From contig JAPPPF010000159.1 of NCBI GenBank assembly GCA_028817665.1, forward strand, positions 1-36,718: DNA of 36,718 nt. Direction: 5' to 3'. The stretch's first letter is position 1, and each line of letters begins with the position of its first letter. Source of the DNA: Magnetovibrio sp. (GTDB taxonomy: Bacteria; Pseudomonadota; Alphaproteobacteria; Rhodospirillales; Casp-alpha2). The notes below the pieces were generated by a model, which had not been told where the DNA came from, did no database searches, and saw only the letters and a list, made by a program, of their open reading frames with translations. The position numbers and the translations under genes are program-made. This document shows, in pieces, positions 23,329 to 33,385 of the stretch.

Positions 23329-24381
23329 ATGGCACGGACGGCGGTCGTGATGTTCAACCTGGGCGGACCGGATTCGCCCGACGCGATGCAGCCGTTCCTG
23401 TTCAACCTGTTCAACGATCCGGCGATCATCGGCGCGCCGGGCCCGGTCCGATGGTTGCTGGCGAAATGGATTTCCAGCCGCCGCGCCCCGGTGGCCAGGG
23501 AGATCTACGCGCACCTCGGCGGCAAGTCGCCGCTGCTGGAATTGACCGAGGCCCAGGCCGCGGCGCTGCAGGACCAGCTCGCCGGTGGTGGCGATGACGT
23601 CCGCACTTTCATCGCCATGCGCTACTGGCACCCGATGAGCGCCGAGACGGCGACTGCGGTCGCCGCGTTCGCGCCGGACCAAATCGTGCTGTTGCCGCTC
23701 TATCCGCAATTCTCGACGACCACCGTCGGCTCGTCGCTGGCCGAGTGGCGCCGGGCCGCCCACGAGGCCGGGCTCACGGCGCCGACCCGGGCGGTCTGCT
23801 GTTATCCGCTGGATACAGGCTGGATCGCCGCGCAGGCCGACCTCGTCGGCCGGGCCATGTCGGACGCCGGCCGGGCGACGCCGCTGCGCGTCCTGTTTTC
23901 GGCGCACGGCCTGCCGAAGAAGGTGATCGCCGCCGGCGATCCCTACCAATGGCAGGTCGAGCGGACCGCCGACGCGGTGGTCGCGGCGGTGAACGGCGGC
24001 GACGGCGCCCGGATCGAGGATTGGACGGTCTGCTATCAGAGCCGGGTCGGCCCGCTGGAATGGATCGGTCCGTCGACGGAGGACGAGCTGGCGCGCGCCG
24101 GCCGCGACGGCGTCGGCGTCGTGGTGGTCCCCATCGCCTTCGTCTCGGAACATTCCGAAACCCTGGTCGAGCTCGATATCGAGTACCGCGAGGAGGCCGG
24201 AAAGCTCGGCGTGCCGGCCTACATCCGGGTGCCCGCGGTGGCGACCCACGCCGCCTTCATCGATGGCCTCGCCGGGCTGGTCGAGAACGCCCTGGCCCGC
24301 GATGCGGAGACGCTCTACGGTGGCGACGGCGGCGCGCGGCTGTGTCCGCGATCCTTCGGCCAATGCCCCTGCGGCGCCTGA
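23329..24381 (+). CDS. hemH: Ferrochelatase, probably with a 2Fe-2S cluster
   Basis: HemH inserts Fe2+ into protoporphyrin IX (or coproporphyrin in some bacteria). The 350-residue product begins V-V-M-F-N-L-G-G-P-D-S-P and has L-P-L-Y-P-Q-F-S and S-A-H-G-L-P with the metal-site His193. Y-Q-S-R-V-G-P and V-S-E-H-S-E-T-L-x-E-L-D carry the acidic residue. The C-terminus has Cys339, Cys346 and Cys348 (C-x6-C-x-C), and Cys157-Cys158 lie mid-protein. This spacing resembles cluster-binding bacterial ferrochelatases. Its partner HemJ is the next gene, suggesting the classical protoporphyrin route. Confidence 0.96.
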   Translation: MARTAVVMFNLGGPDSPDAMQPFLFNLFNDPAIIGAPGPVRWLLAKWISSRRAPVAREIYAHLGGKSPLLELTEAQAAALQDQLAGGGDDVRTFIAMRYWHPMSAETATAVAAFAPDQIVLLPLYPQFSTTTVGSSLAEWRRAAHEAGLTAPTRAVCCYPLDTGWIAAQADLVGRAMSDAGRATPLRVLFSAHGLPKKVIAAGDPYQWQVERTADAVVAAVNGGDGARIEDWTVCYQSRVGPLEWIGPSTEDELARAGRDGVGVVVVPIAFVSEHSETLVELDIEYREEAGKLGVPAYIRVPAVATHAAFIDGLAGLVENALARDAETLYGGDGGARLCPRSFGQCPCGA

Positions 24382-24397
24382 GACCGGGAAACCAGCG

Positions 24398-24847
24398 ATG
24401 ATCGAACTTTCCGGAACCGCCTATCTCTGGGTCAAGGCGCTGCACATCATCAGCGTGATCTCGTGGATGGCCGGCCTGCTCTACCTGCCCCGGCTCTACG
24501 TCTACCACACGGCGGCTGAGCCCGGCTCCGAGCTTTCCGAGACCCTGAAGGTCATGGAACGCCGGCTGCTGCGCGCCATCATGAATCCGGCGATGATCGC
24601 GTCCTGGGCCTTCGGCCTGGCGCTACTGGCGCATCTCGGCGTCGAGGCCTGGGCCGACGGCTGGCTGCACGTGAAGGCCGTCTCGGTGGTCGCGATGACC
24701 GCCATGCACATGGCCATGGCGCGCTGGCGCCGCGATTTCGAAGCCGACCGCAACACCCGCTCGGACAAGTTCTACCGGGTCGCCAACGAGGTGCCGACGC
24801 TGTTGATGATCGCCATCGTGATCATGGCGGTGGTCAAGCCGTTCTGA
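24398..24847 (+). CDS. hemJ: Protoporphyrinogen IX oxidase HemJ
   Basis: HemJ is the membrane haem-binding protoporphyrinogen oxidase that replaces HemG/HemY in most alphaproteobacteria. The 149-residue product has about four membrane helices. The conserved K-A-L-H-I-I-S-V-I-S-W-M-A-G (His16) and L-x-x-K-x-x-x-V-V-A-M-T-A-M-H segments are present, along with R-L-Y-V-Y-H and a terminal R-V-x-N-E-V-P-T-L-L-M-I. A longer frame runs back into hemH, but the ATG at 24398 begins at the family N-terminus, 16 bp after the hemH stop. The operon provides the final oxidation and metal-insertion steps together. Confidence 0.95.
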   Translation: MIELSGTAYLWVKALHIISVISWMAGLLYLPRLYVYHTAAEPGSELSETLKVMERRLLRAIMNPAMIASWAFGLALLAHLGVEAWADGWLHVKAVSVVAMTAMHMAMARWRRDFEADRNTRSDKFYRVANEVPTLLMIAIVIMAVVKPF

Positions 24848-24901
24848 GCGGACGGCCGGCGCCGGGAATGAGAAGTCTTTGTTAAGACATGCAATATCCG
24901 T

Positions 24902-24930
24902 TTGACACGGTCGCCGCCGTTCGGTAATGA
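24902..24930 (+). promoter_or_regulatory. Consensus promoter for rho
   Basis: TTGACA (24902-24907, perfect) and TAATGA (24925-24930, 4/6) have the ideal 17-bp spacer. The predicted start near 24937 gives rho a ~184-nt untranslated leader. Confidence 0.65.
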
Positions 24931-24936
24931 AATGGC

Positions 24937-25120
24937 CTCTTCACCGGGCCGACGCCATTAGACTCGGTGCCTACACATCCACGGGACATCCGAAGACGGG
25001 CTGGAAAAAGACGACGGGCGAACGCCCGGGCCGAGCCCCAACGACATCATCCCTCCCTTCCCGTACGGACGTTTCCCCCAAGTCCCTCCCCGCTGACCAC
25101 GATACCGCCGGAACACCGCC
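24937..25120 (+). promoter_or_regulatory. Long rho leader with C-rich rut-like segment
   Basis: The leader has a hairpin CGGGCG-AA-CGCCCG (25015-25028). An almost G-free, C-rich stretch follows: within 25041-25095 I count 27 C and 8 G. C-over-G enrichment with little structure is the usual feature of Rho-loading (rut) sites. In E. coli, rho limits its own expression by terminating in its leader, so the same feedback is plausible here. The ribosome binding site of rho (GGAA, 25110-25113) is weak. Confidence 0.5.
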
Positions 25121-26377
<1,257 letters not shown>

Positions 26378-26388
26378 GCCCGGGCGCC

Positions 26389-26988
26389 TCAGTACCGGCA
26401 GACCAGCCGGGCGTCGCGGATCTTCAACGGCAGATCGACGTCGCGCGCCCAGCCGCGGCGGAAATCGCGGGCCGGCGCCTCGATGCGCTGACACGCGGTG
26501 TCCGATCCCGCCGGCTTCGCCGCGCAGAGATCGAGCCGCGTCGCCGGCTCGCCGAGGCGCGCCCAGAGCGCCTTGAAGTCCGCCCGCCCGTCGCCCCGGA
26601 ACAGCGTCAGCTCGCGGACCTCGCCGATGGCGAGGCGAAAGTCCTGGGTCTTCAGCGCCCGCCAGTTGGCGCCGAACCGGGCCTCGCCGCCGCCCAGCCG
26701 GCAGGAGACGACGTGGCCGTAGCGGTTCAATCGGTAGACCCGCGCCAGGCGCTGCTGTTCGAAGTCGCGTTCGATGGTGTTGCGGTGCTTCTCCTCGGCG
26801 TCGCGGATCGCTTCCCGGCGCTCGATCTCGAGCTGCTTCTCGCGCGCCGCCACCTGTTCTGTCTCGCTCATCCGGTGCCACTCGGCCGCGCTCAGGCCGA
26901 GCGGATGGCCCGTGGTCGCGGCGGCGCAGCCGCCGAGCATGAGGGCGGCGCAAAGGACCAGGGGCGGAAAATGCCGGCTCGGGAACAT
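26389..26988 (-). CDS. Hypothetical lipoprotein with coiled-coil segment
   Basis: I do not recognise this 199-residue protein. It has a lipoprotein signal (hydrophobic 8-18, lipobox L-G-G-C with Cys21). A highly charged helical stretch at about 41-82 is rich in Glu/Arg/Lys and probably forms a coiled coil. A C-terminal domain contains four Cys (about residues 96, 154, 165 and 197) that could form disulphides in the periplasm. It is the last gene of the minus-strand block, 12 bp after the aldolase gene, with a poor ribosome binding site, and converges on rho across an 11-bp gap. Confidence 0.75.
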   Translation of the reverse strand: MFPSRHFPPLVLCAALMLGGCAAATTGHPLGLSAAEWHRMSETEQVAAREKQLEIERREAIRDAEEKHRNTIERDFEQQRLARVYRLNRYGHVVSCRLGGGEARFGANWRALKTQDFRLAIGEVRELTLFRGDGRADFKALWARLGEPATRLDLCAAKPAGSDTACQRIEAPARDFRRGWARDVDLPLKIRDARLVCRY

Positions 26989-27000
26989 GCGGGGGTCCGC

Positions 27001-27792
27001 TCAATCGAGGATGCCGTCTCCATCGCGCCGGAGCGCCTGGCGGGCGTAGTAATGGAAGGTGGCGTTCAGGGGGGCGGGCTTGAGGCGGTAGTCGTGGGCG
27101 TGCTTGCCGGCCGCCGGCGGCAGCGGCTTGATCTCGCCGGCCGCCATGGCGGCGAGCTGCAGTTGCGCCGCGCGCTCGAAGTGGAAGGCCAGGACGGCCG
27201 CCTGCTCGATGGTCTCGCCGGCCGAGAGCTGGCCGTGATGGGCGAGCAGGATGGCGCGCTTGTCGCCCAGGGCCGTGGTGATGAGATCGCCCTCCTCGTC
27301 GCCGATCGGCGGCCCCGGCCACTCGGCGAGCCAGGCGCAGTCGTCGTAGAACATGGCGGTGTCCATGTGCGACGCGATCAGCGGCACGCCGATCATGGAA
27401 AGCGCCGAGACGTAGGGCGGGTGCGTGTGGACGACGCAGCGGACGTCGGCGCGGGCCCGGTAGATCCAGAGATGGAACCGGTTCGACGGGTTCGGCATGC
27501 CGTCGCCCTCGAGGACGCCCAAGTCGTCGTCGACCAGGATGAAGTCGCTGGCCCGGATCTCGTCGAGGCCGAGGCCGAAGCGCGCCGTCCACATGGTACC
27601 GGGCGCCTCGCCGCGCGCCGTGATCTGGCCGGCCAGCGCCGAGCCGTGATCCTCGGCGGCGAGCATGCGCGCGGTCAGGGCCAGTTTCTGGCGGTCGGAC
27701 CAGTCGGGCATGTCGGTGAGGTGGGCGTTCATCTCGGCCGTCGCGCGGGCCTCGAACTCGGCCTTCGGCTTGTGCTTGGCGTCGTCGCTCAT
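27001..27792 (-). CDS. Class II aldolase/adducin family protein
   Basis: The 263-residue product belongs to the zinc-dependent class II aldolase/adducin fold. Metal-binding histidines are seen in V-V-H-T-H-P-P-Y (His122, His124) and L-L-A-H-H-G-Q-L (His185/His186). The N-terminal block R-M-L-A-A-E-D-H-G-S-A-L-A-G-Q-I-T-A-R and the F-I-L-V-D segment are also typical. Members cleave or decarboxylate sugar- or keto-acid-type substrates; nothing here identifies the substrate. The ATG at 27792 overlaps the GFA gene stop by 4 bp, so the pair is co-translated. Confidence 0.9.
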   Translation of the reverse strand: MSDDAKHKPKAEFEARATAEMNAHLTDMPDWSDRQKLALTARMLAAEDHGSALAGQITARGEAPGTMWTARFGLGLDEIRASDFILVDDDLGVLEGDGMPNPSNRFHLWIYRARADVRCVVHTHPPYVSALSMIGVPLIASHMDTAMFYDDCAWLAEWPGPPIGDEEGDLITTALGDKRAILLAHHGQLSAGETIEQAAVLAFHFERAAQLQLAAMAAGEIKPLPPAAGKHAHDYRLKPAPLNATFHYYARQALRRDGDGILD

Positions 27793-28229
27793 GGCGTCTC
27801 TCCGGTGCCGATGGCGAGCGCTGCCGGCGTCCACTTCTCGCGCCGCCGCCGCCGCCGGCCGGCCTCGTCCTCGCCGGCGTAGCTCACCGGCTCGTCGAGG
27901 CGGGTGAAGTCCTGGTGGTTGTCGAAGGCGTTGACGATCAGGGTCGCGAAAACGTCGGCGCCGTCCTCCATGACCGCCGCCACGTAGACGCCGCACCGCC
28001 CGCAGACCAGGAAGTCGGCGGCCCGGTGGCCGAACTGGTAGCGCACCAGCTTGCCGGGGTCGTGGACGAGGATCTCGGCCGTGCCGCCGGGGTCGGAGAC
28101 GGCGCGCACCCCGTGCTTGCGACAGAACGAACATTGGCAGGCGCGGACCGGGATTTCCGACGGCGCCGCCCGCGAACGGAACCGGGTCTCCAGGTTGCCG
28201 CAATGGCATCGCCCGTGGGTCTCGTGCAT
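27789..28229 (-). CDS. GFA family (glutathione-dependent formaldehyde-activating enzyme-like) protein
   Basis: The 146-residue product carries the zinc-binding cysteine set of the GFA/Mss4-like family: C-H-C-G (Cys8, Cys10), C-Q-C-S-F-C (Cys31, Cys33, Cys36) and C-G-R-C-G-V-Y (Cys76, Cys79). Few members have a proven activity. The founding enzyme promotes formation of S-hydroxymethylglutathione, but most are annotated only by homology. The C-terminus has an Arg-rich run (about 124-130). It lies 20 bp after the dipeptidase gene and overlaps the aldolase gene. gshB elsewhere in the window shows that glutathione is made. Confidence 0.9.
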   Translation of the reverse strand: MHETHGRCHCGNLETRFRSRAAPSEIPVRACQCSFCRKHGVRAVSDPGGTAEILVHDPGKLVRYQFGHRAADFLVCGRCGVYVAAVMEDGADVFATLIVNAFDNHQDFTRLDEPVSYAGEDEAGRRRRRREKWTPAALAIGTGETP

Positions 28230-28249
28230 GGCGTCCTCCGCTCCCCAGC

Positions 28250-29269
28250 TTAGCCGCCCCAGGTCTCCCTGAACACCCGGAGCCAGTTGCCGCCGATGAT
28301 CTTCCGGACGTCGGCCTCGGCGTAGCCGCGCGCGACCAGCCCGGCGGTGAGGTTGGCGAGACGGTCCGGGGTCTCGATCCCTTCCGGGAAATAATGCGGC
28401 GGCGGCGGGTAGACGTCGGCGTCCCAGCGGCCGGTGGCGACGGCGTCGTCGTAGCGGGCCCGCGCCTTCTCGGCGGGAATGATCGGGTCCATGCCCATGT
28501 AGTAGTCGATGCCGAGGCCGACGTGGTCAGCGCCGATCAGCTCGACGGCGTAGTCGATGAATTCGATGAACCGCGCCAGGGTCGGCCGCGGATCATCGCC
28601 CAGGAAGCCGGGGAAGCCGACAATGCCGACGAGGCCGCCGGTCGCGGCGGCGGCCCGCATCTGATCGTCGGTGATGTTGCGGGGCGACGCATGCAGCGCC
28701 CGGGCGTTGGCGTGGGAGTAGACGAAGGGTTTGCCGGCGCCGCCGCAAAGCTCGGTGGCCTCCATCGCCGTGCATACACCTGTGTGCGAGCCGTCGACGA
28801 CGACGCCGAGCTCCAGGCAGCGCCGCACCAGGTTCCGGCCGAAGATGCTGAGGCCCGCGTCGGTGCGTTCCAGCGCGCCGTCGCCGACCCGGTTCTTGAC
28901 GTTGTAGGTGAGCTGCACCATGCCGACGCCGAGCGCGTGGTAGGCGTCGAGCAGGTCGAGGTCGTCCTCGACCGGGTCGGTGCCCTGGAAGTGGAGCACG
29001 ATGCCCATGCGGCCGTCCGCCTTCGCCGCCTCGATGTCGGCCGCGGCCCGGACCAGGGCCAGGCCGTCGTCGCCGGCGATGAACCGGTGCCAGCCGCCGA
29101 GGTTGCGGAGCGTCTGCTCGGCCGGTTCGCGGATGGCGACGGTCGGCACCGCGGCGGTGACGCCGCCCCGCGCGTACCAATCGACGTTGGCGCGGTCCAT
29201 CAGCAGCGGGCAGACACCGTCGATGACGATGGCGTCGCGGTGCAGTTTCGCGGCGTCCGCCTCCGGCAT
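28250..29269 (-). CDS. Membrane dipeptidase (peptidase M19) homologue with altered metal site
   Basis: The 339-residue product has the overall M19/renal-dipeptidase barrel: V-I-D-G at the first strand, V-V-D-G-S-H-T-G, Y-S-H-A-N-A-R-A-L and G-L-G-I-D-Y. Two metal or substrate histidines (in G-S-H-T and Y-S-H-A) are kept. The usual H-x-D after the first strand is replaced by V19-C-P21, and the bridging Glu of the usual I-E-G-G block is Gln95 (H-F-Q-G-T). A known M19 subclass has a similar F-Q-N-T form, so this is probably a distinct hydrolase rather than a dead copy. The substrate is unknown. It is 12 bp after the quinone reductase gene. Confidence 0.85.
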   Translation of the reverse strand: MPEADAAKLHRDAIVIDGVCPLLMDRANVDWYARGGVTAAVPTVAIREPAEQTLRNLGGWHRFIAGDDGLALVRAAADIEAAKADGRMGIVLHFQGTDPVEDDLDLLDAYHALGVGMVQLTYNVKNRVGDGALERTDAGLSIFGRNLVRRCLELGVVVDGSHTGVCTAMEATELCGGAGKPFVYSHANARALHASPRNITDDQMRAAAATGGLVGIVGFPGFLGDDPRPTLARFIEFIDYAVELIGADHVGLGIDYYMGMDPIIPAEKARARYDDAVATGRWDADVYPPPPHYFPEGIETPDRLANLTAGLVARGYAEADVRKIIGGNWLRVFRETWGG

Positions 29270-29281
29270 CGGACGCGCCGG

Positions 29282-30256
29282 CTACGGCATCAGCACGGTC
29301 GAGCCGGTGGTCTTGCGGTCCTCGAGGTCGCGGTGCGCCTGGGCCGTCTCGGCGAGCGCGTAGGTCTGGCCGACGTTGATCTTCACGGCGCCCGCGCCGA
29401 CCACGTCGAAGAGGTCGCCCGCGCATTCGTTCAGGAGCTCGCGGTTGCGGGTGAAGGTGGCGAGCGTCGGGCGCTGCACGTAGAGCGAGCCCTTGGCGCC
29501 GAGGACGCCGACGTTGAAGTCGGTGATCGGTCCCGACGCGTTGCCGTAGGTGACGAAGACGCCGCAGGGCGCGAGGCTGTCGAGGGACGCCTCGCAGGTC
29601 GCCTGGCCGACGGAATCGTAGGACACCGGCACGCCTTCGCCGTCGGTGATCTCGCGGACCCGGGCGGCCACGTCCTCGGAATTGTAGAGGATGGTGTGGT
29701 CGCAGCCGTTGGCCTTGGCGAGCTCGGCCTTGGCGTCGGAGCCGACGCAGCCGATCACCGTGGCGCCCAGGTGCCTGGCCCACTGGCTCATGATCTGGCC
29801 GACGCCGCCGGCCGCCGCCATGATCAGGATGGTGTCGCCGGGCTGCACCGCGTAGGAGCTCTTCAGCAGGTAGCGCGCGGTCATGCCCTGCAGCATCATC
29901 GCCGCGGCGGTCTCGTCGTCGACGCTGTCGGGCACCTTGACCAGCCGGTCGGTGGCCATCACCCGGGCCTCGCAGTAGGACCCCAGCCCCATGGCGTAGG
30001 CGACCCGGTCGCCGGCGGCGAAGCCCTCGACGCCGGCGCCCACCTCCTCGATCACGCCGGCGCCTTCCATGCCCAGCGTCTGCGGCAGCGCGCCGATGTC
30101 GTAGAGGCCGGTGCGCTGGTAGACGTCGATGAAGTTGAGGCCGACGGCGGTGTGCTTGACCCGGACCTGGCCGTCGCCGGGCTGGCCGACGTCGACGTCC
30201 TCCCATTTCAGGTTGTCGGCGCCGCCGTACTCGTGGATGCGGATGGCTTTTGTCAT
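29282..30256 (-). CDS. NADPH:quinone oxidoreductase (zinc-free MDR family)
   Basis: The 324-residue product is a QorA-type medium-chain reductase: G-L-N-F-I-D-V-Y-Q-R-T-G-L-Y, G-M-E-G-A-G-V-I-E-E-V-G, then the Rossmann motif A-A-A-G-G-V-G-Q-I. The structural-zinc cysteines of alcohol dehydrogenases are missing, as expected. It reduces quinones or similar electrophiles with NADPH. The ATG at 30256 has GGGGAGGAA upstream, the best ribosome binding site of this block, so a transcript may begin in the 153-bp gap before it. Confidence 0.92.
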   Translation of the reverse strand: MTKAIRIHEYGGADNLKWEDVDVGQPGDGQVRVKHTAVGLNFIDVYQRTGLYDIGALPQTLGMEGAGVIEEVGAGVEGFAAGDRVAYAMGLGSYCEARVMATDRLVKVPDSVDDETAAAMMLQGMTARYLLKSSYAVQPGDTILIMAAAGGVGQIMSQWARHLGATVIGCVGSDAKAELAKANGCDHTILYNSEDVAARVREITDGEGVPVSYDSVGQATCEASLDSLAPCGVFVTYGNASGPITDFNVGVLGAKGSLYVQRPTLATFTRNRELLNECAGDLFDVVGAGAVKINVGQTYALAETAQAHRDLEDRKTTGSTVLMP

Positions 30257-30358
30257 CGGTTCCTCCCCGTGTGGAAAATGCGTTGCCCGCGTCGCCGGGC
30301 TTGGCCGGTATTGTGATGAGCCGCCGGCCGGGCCGCAACCGGAAACCATTGGCAGCGC

Positions 30359-30376
30359 CGGCAAAGTCCTTTGCCG
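30359..30376 (-). terminator. Hairpin after ogt
   Basis: CGGCAAAG-TC-CTTTGCCG is a perfect 8-bp inverted repeat (7-bp stem with a 4-nt loop in practice), 33 bp beyond the ogt stop on the minus strand. No T-run follows, so it is a partial terminator at best. It would separate yyaL-ogt from the qor-to-lipoprotein genes. Confidence 0.4.
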
Positions 30377-30409
30377 CCGGGGCACGGATGCGCCGCGCTC
30401 AGGCGGGCC

Positions 30410-30880
30410 TCAGAGGAACATGGCGCCTTCGAGCTTCAGCAGGAAGACCTTCGATTCCGGCCCGGCGCCGCCGGAGAACCCGGTCAGCTTGCCGCCGCCG
30501 CCGACCACCCGGTGGCAGGGCAGGATGATCGGGATCGGGTTCTTGCCGCAGGCCCCGCCGACGGCGCGCGCCACCCCGCCGATGCTGTCCGCGAGCTCGC
30601 CGTAGGTCCGGGTCTGGCCGTAGGGAATCTCCGCCATCGCCGTCCAGACGCGGCGCTGAAACTCGGTGCCGGCCGGCGACAGCGGCAGATTGAACTTCTC
30701 CAGCCTGCCGTCGAAGTAGGCGTTCATCTGGTCGCGGACGGTCTGCAGCAGGTCCGTCGGCGTCTGTTCGGATGGTTCCGGTTTGCCCCACTCAAGGGCG
30801 ACCAGGGCGTGGTTGACGGCGAAGGCGGTCAGCGTGCCCACCGGGGAAGGAAAGCTCAGCCAGTTCACGTCGGCGCTCAC
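30410..30880 (-). CDS. ogt: Methylated-DNA-protein-cysteine methyltransferase
   Basis: Ogt repairs O6-alkylguanine by moving the alkyl group to its own cysteine. The 156-residue product has the active site I-I-L-P-C-H-R-V-V with Cys122. Upstream are the helix-turn-helix region [17 protein letters not shown] and the A-R-A-V-G-G-A helix with the arginine finger. It lacks the Ada regulatory domain. It overlaps the thioredoxin-domain gene upstream by 4 bp. Confidence 0.96.
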   Translation of the reverse strand: MSADVNWLSFPSPVGTLTAFAVNHALVALEWGKPEPSEQTPTDLLQTVRDQMNAYFDGRLEKFNLPLSPAGTEFQRRVWTAMAEIPYGQTRTYGELADSIGGVARAVGGACGKNPIPIILPCHRVVGGGGKLTGFSGGAGPESKVFLLKLEGAMFL

Positions 30881-32925
30881 AGGCCCCTCAGGTGCTCCTC
30901 GAGTTCACCCAAATCCGTCATCGGCAGTGTACACCGCGTGCCGACGCAAACATAGGCCGTTGGCCGGCCGTCGACGGCGCCCTTGCCGGCCGCCGGATGG
31001 TCGGCCGGCAGCGCGTCCTCCGGTCCGACCCGGAGGATCAGTCGGGTCGTCGGGGCGCCGCGCAGCGCCGCCGCCGCCATGGCGTCCGCGGCGTCGCCGG
31101 CGGGACCGGCGATCACCACCTGGACGGCGGATTGGAGCACCTCGAAGCCCATCAGCATGGAGAGCTGGTGCACCGCCTTTTCCGGTTCCGCCGGCGTCAG
31201 CGCCGTGAGCAGTTGGTCGGCGCGCTCGCGGTAGGCCGCCTCGCCGGTCAGGTGATGGAGCCGGGCCAGGACGTCGGTCATGGTGCCGTTGCCCGGCGGC
31301 GTCGCGTTGTCGTGGATCGGTTTCGGCCGGGCGATCAGGTCGTCGGTGTCGGCGGCGTTCATGAAGTAGCCGTGATGCTCGGCGTCCCAATGATGGGCGT
31401 CGGCGGCGGCGACCCAATCGCGGGCCTGGCCGAGATAGGCTTCCGCGCCCGTCGCCTCGAACAGCGCCAGCGCGGCGCGCGCCATGTTGGCGTAGTCCTC
31501 GATCACCGCCGGGTGTTGGGCCCGGCCCTCGCACCAGCTATGGCGGAGCCGGCCGCCCTCGCTCATCTCGGCCTGCACGAACCGGAACGCGCTCTCCGCC
31601 CGGGCCAGCCAGTCGGGCTCGCTGAAGACGCCGGCGGCGCGCGCCAGGGCGGCGATCATCAGGCCGTTCCAGTCGGCCAGCACCTTGTCGTCGCGGCCCG
31701 GCCAGACGCGCGCGCCGCGGACCGCCAGCAGCTTCTCGCGGGCCTTCGCCAACACCGCCTCCTCGGCCGCGTCGCCGAGCTCGAGCCCGGCCGATCGGTT
31801 GAGGATGGTCTTGCCCTCCCAGTTGCCGAAGGGCGTAACGTCGTAGGTCGCCTTGAAGCGGAGCGCGGCGTCGCCCAGGACTTCGTCGATCTCGTCCTCC
31901 GACCAGACGTAGAACTTGCCCTCCTCGCCCTCGCTGTCGGCGTCGTAGGCGCTGGCGAAGGCGGCTTCGACGCCGGCCTCGGCGCGCATCTCGCGGCACG
32001 CCCATTCGACGGTTTCGCGGACCCGAGTCTCGTAGAGACCGGAGCCGGTGACCAGCCATGCGTCGGTGAGCAGGTCGATCAACAACGCGTTGTCGTAGAG
32101 CATCTTCTCGAAGTGCGGCGCCAGCCAGTGGTCGTCGGTCGAGTACCGCGCGTAGCCGCCGCCCAGGTGGTCGTAGATGCCGCCCTGGGAGATGTGGTCG
32201 AGGGTCAGCGTCACCGCGTCGCGGAACAACGGTGACCCCGTCCGCCGGTAGGCCCGCCAGAGGAACTGGAAAAAGCCCGGCTGCGGGAACTTCGGCGCGC
32301 CCATGGTGCCGCCGGTCATCGGATCGACGGCGCGCAGCAGGGACGTCGCCACCGTGTCGAGGGTCTCCATGGTCAGGGTGCCGCCGCCGTCGGGCCGGGC
32401 CATCTTGTCGAGGCCCGCCTTCAGCGCCTCGATGTTGGATTTGAGCTGGTCCTTCTGGGTCCCGTAGGCGTTCGCCAGCGAGGTCAGGACGTCGGGGAAG
32501 CCGGGCCGGCCGTAGAGCGAGGCCGGCGGGAAATAGGTGCCGCCCCAGTAGGGCTCGCCGCCCGGGGTCAGGAACATGGTCAGCGGCCAGCCGCCGTGCT
32601 CGCCCATCATGCCCAGCGCCGCCTGGTAGATGGTATCGACGTCGGGGCGCTCCTCGCGGTCGACCTTGACGTTGATGAACAGTTCGTTCATCAGCGCCGC
32701 CGTCGCCTCGTTCTCGAAACTCTCGTGCGCCATGACGTGGCACCAGTGGCAGGCCGCGTAGCCGATCGACAGCAGGATCGGCTTGTCGGCGGCGCGGGCG
32801 GCGGCGAAGGCGTCCTCGCCCCAGGCCCACCAATGGACCGGATTGTCCTTGTGCTGCAGCAGGTACGGACTGGTTTCGTCGGCGAGCCGGTTGCGGCCCG
32901 TGGCGCCGCCGGAGTTCTGGTCCAT
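30877..32925 (-). CDS. YyaL-type thioredoxin-domain protein (DUF255 + six-hairpin glycosidase-like)
   Basis: The 682-residue product begins with [14 protein letters not shown] and N-P-V-H-W-W. A thioredoxin-like domain carries A-C-H-W-C-H-V-M (Cys59, Cys62) with E-S-F and the F-I[11 protein letters not shown] motif. The long C-terminal alpha/alpha-barrel region resembles N-acylglucosamine 2-epimerases ([16 protein letters not shown]). It matches human SSP411/B. subtilis YyaL in layout and length; biochemical function is unsettled. The ATG at 32925 has AAGGACAAG upstream; a longer frame back to 33402 crosses the opposite-strand small gene and is rejected. Confidence 0.94.
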   Translation of the reverse strand: MDQNSGGATGRNRLADETSPYLLQHKDNPVHWWAWGEDAFAAARAADKPILLSIGYAACHWCHVMAHESFENEATAALMNELFINVKVDREERPDVDTIYQAALGMMGEHGGWPLTMFLTPGGEPYWGGTYFPPASLYGRPGFPDVLTSLANAYGTQKDQLKSNIEALKAGLDKMARPDGGGTLTMETLDTVATSLLRAVDPMTGGTMGAPKFPQPGFFQFLWRAYRRTGSPLFRDAVTLTLDHISQGGIYDHLGGGYARYSTDDHWLAPHFEKMLYDNALLIDLLTDAWLVTGSGLYETRVRETVEWACREMRAEAGVEAAFASAYDADSEGEEGKFYVWSEDEIDEVLGDAALRFKATYDVTPFGNWEGKTILNRSAGLELGDAAEEAVLAKAREKLLAVRGARVWPGRDDKVLADWNGLMIAALARAAGVFSEPDWLARAESAFRFVQAEMSEGGRLRHSWCEGRAQHPAVIEDYANMARAALALFEATGAEAYLGQARDWVAAADAHHWDAEHHGYFMNAADTDDLIARPKPIHDNATPPGNGTMTDVLARLHHLTGEAAYRERADQLLTALTPAEPEKAVHQLSMLMGFEVLQSAVQVVIAGPAGDAADAMAAAALRGAPTTRLILRVGPEDALPADHPAAGKGAVDGRPTAYVCVGTRCTLPMTDLGELEEHLRGL

Positions 32926-33117
32926 GTGCGCTTGTCCTTGTCTGTCGGCGCCCGAGCGGTCATCTATTGACGGCGGCCCTGGGCCGGGGCTTGATTGTGC
33001 CCGAAGTGGTGCCTGTCTAGTTTGGTGGGCGGCGTGGGGAAAACAACCCCAAATTCCAAAGGGGTGTCGGCCCGCCCGGCGGCCGTGCCGGGGACGGGCT
33101 GAGAAAGGGAGACGGCC

Positions 33118-33366
33118 ATGAAGATCACCATCAATGTCGATTGCTCGCCGGAAGAGGCCCGCACCTTCCTCGGCCTGCCCGACGTCAAGCCCATGCAGGA
33201 CGCGATGATGGACGAGGTCGAGAAGCGCATGCGCGCCAACATGGAGGCCATGGACCCCGAGACCCTGATGAAGACATGGATGCCGGCCGGCATGCAGAGC
33301 TTCGAGCAGTTGCAGAAGATGTTCTGGGCGCAGCTCGGCCAGACGACGACCGACAAGAAAGATTGA
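33118..33366 (+). CDS. Small DUF6489-type protein
   Basis: The 82-residue acidic/amphipathic protein starts [19 protein letters not shown], continues [12 protein letters not shown], and has a C-terminal [10 protein letters not shown] recognise this as a small alphaproteobacterial family (DUF6489) of unknown function; the sequence suggests helices and no membrane segment. A GAAAGGGAGA lies just before the ATG. It is 19 bp upstream of the ferredoxin gene. Confidence 0.85.
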   Translation: MKITINVDCSPEEARTFLGLPDVKPMQDAMMDEVEKRMRANMEAMDPETLMKTWMPAGMQSFEQLQKMFWAQLGQTTTDKKD

Positions 33367-33385
33367 GACAAACCGGAGAACACCC

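Noticed and set aside
28394-30316. 640-codon forward frame opposite the dipeptidase and quinone reductase genes
   Set aside because: Antisense shadow of two well-supported genes, dominated by Ala/Val/Gly/Asp and His, without family motifs.
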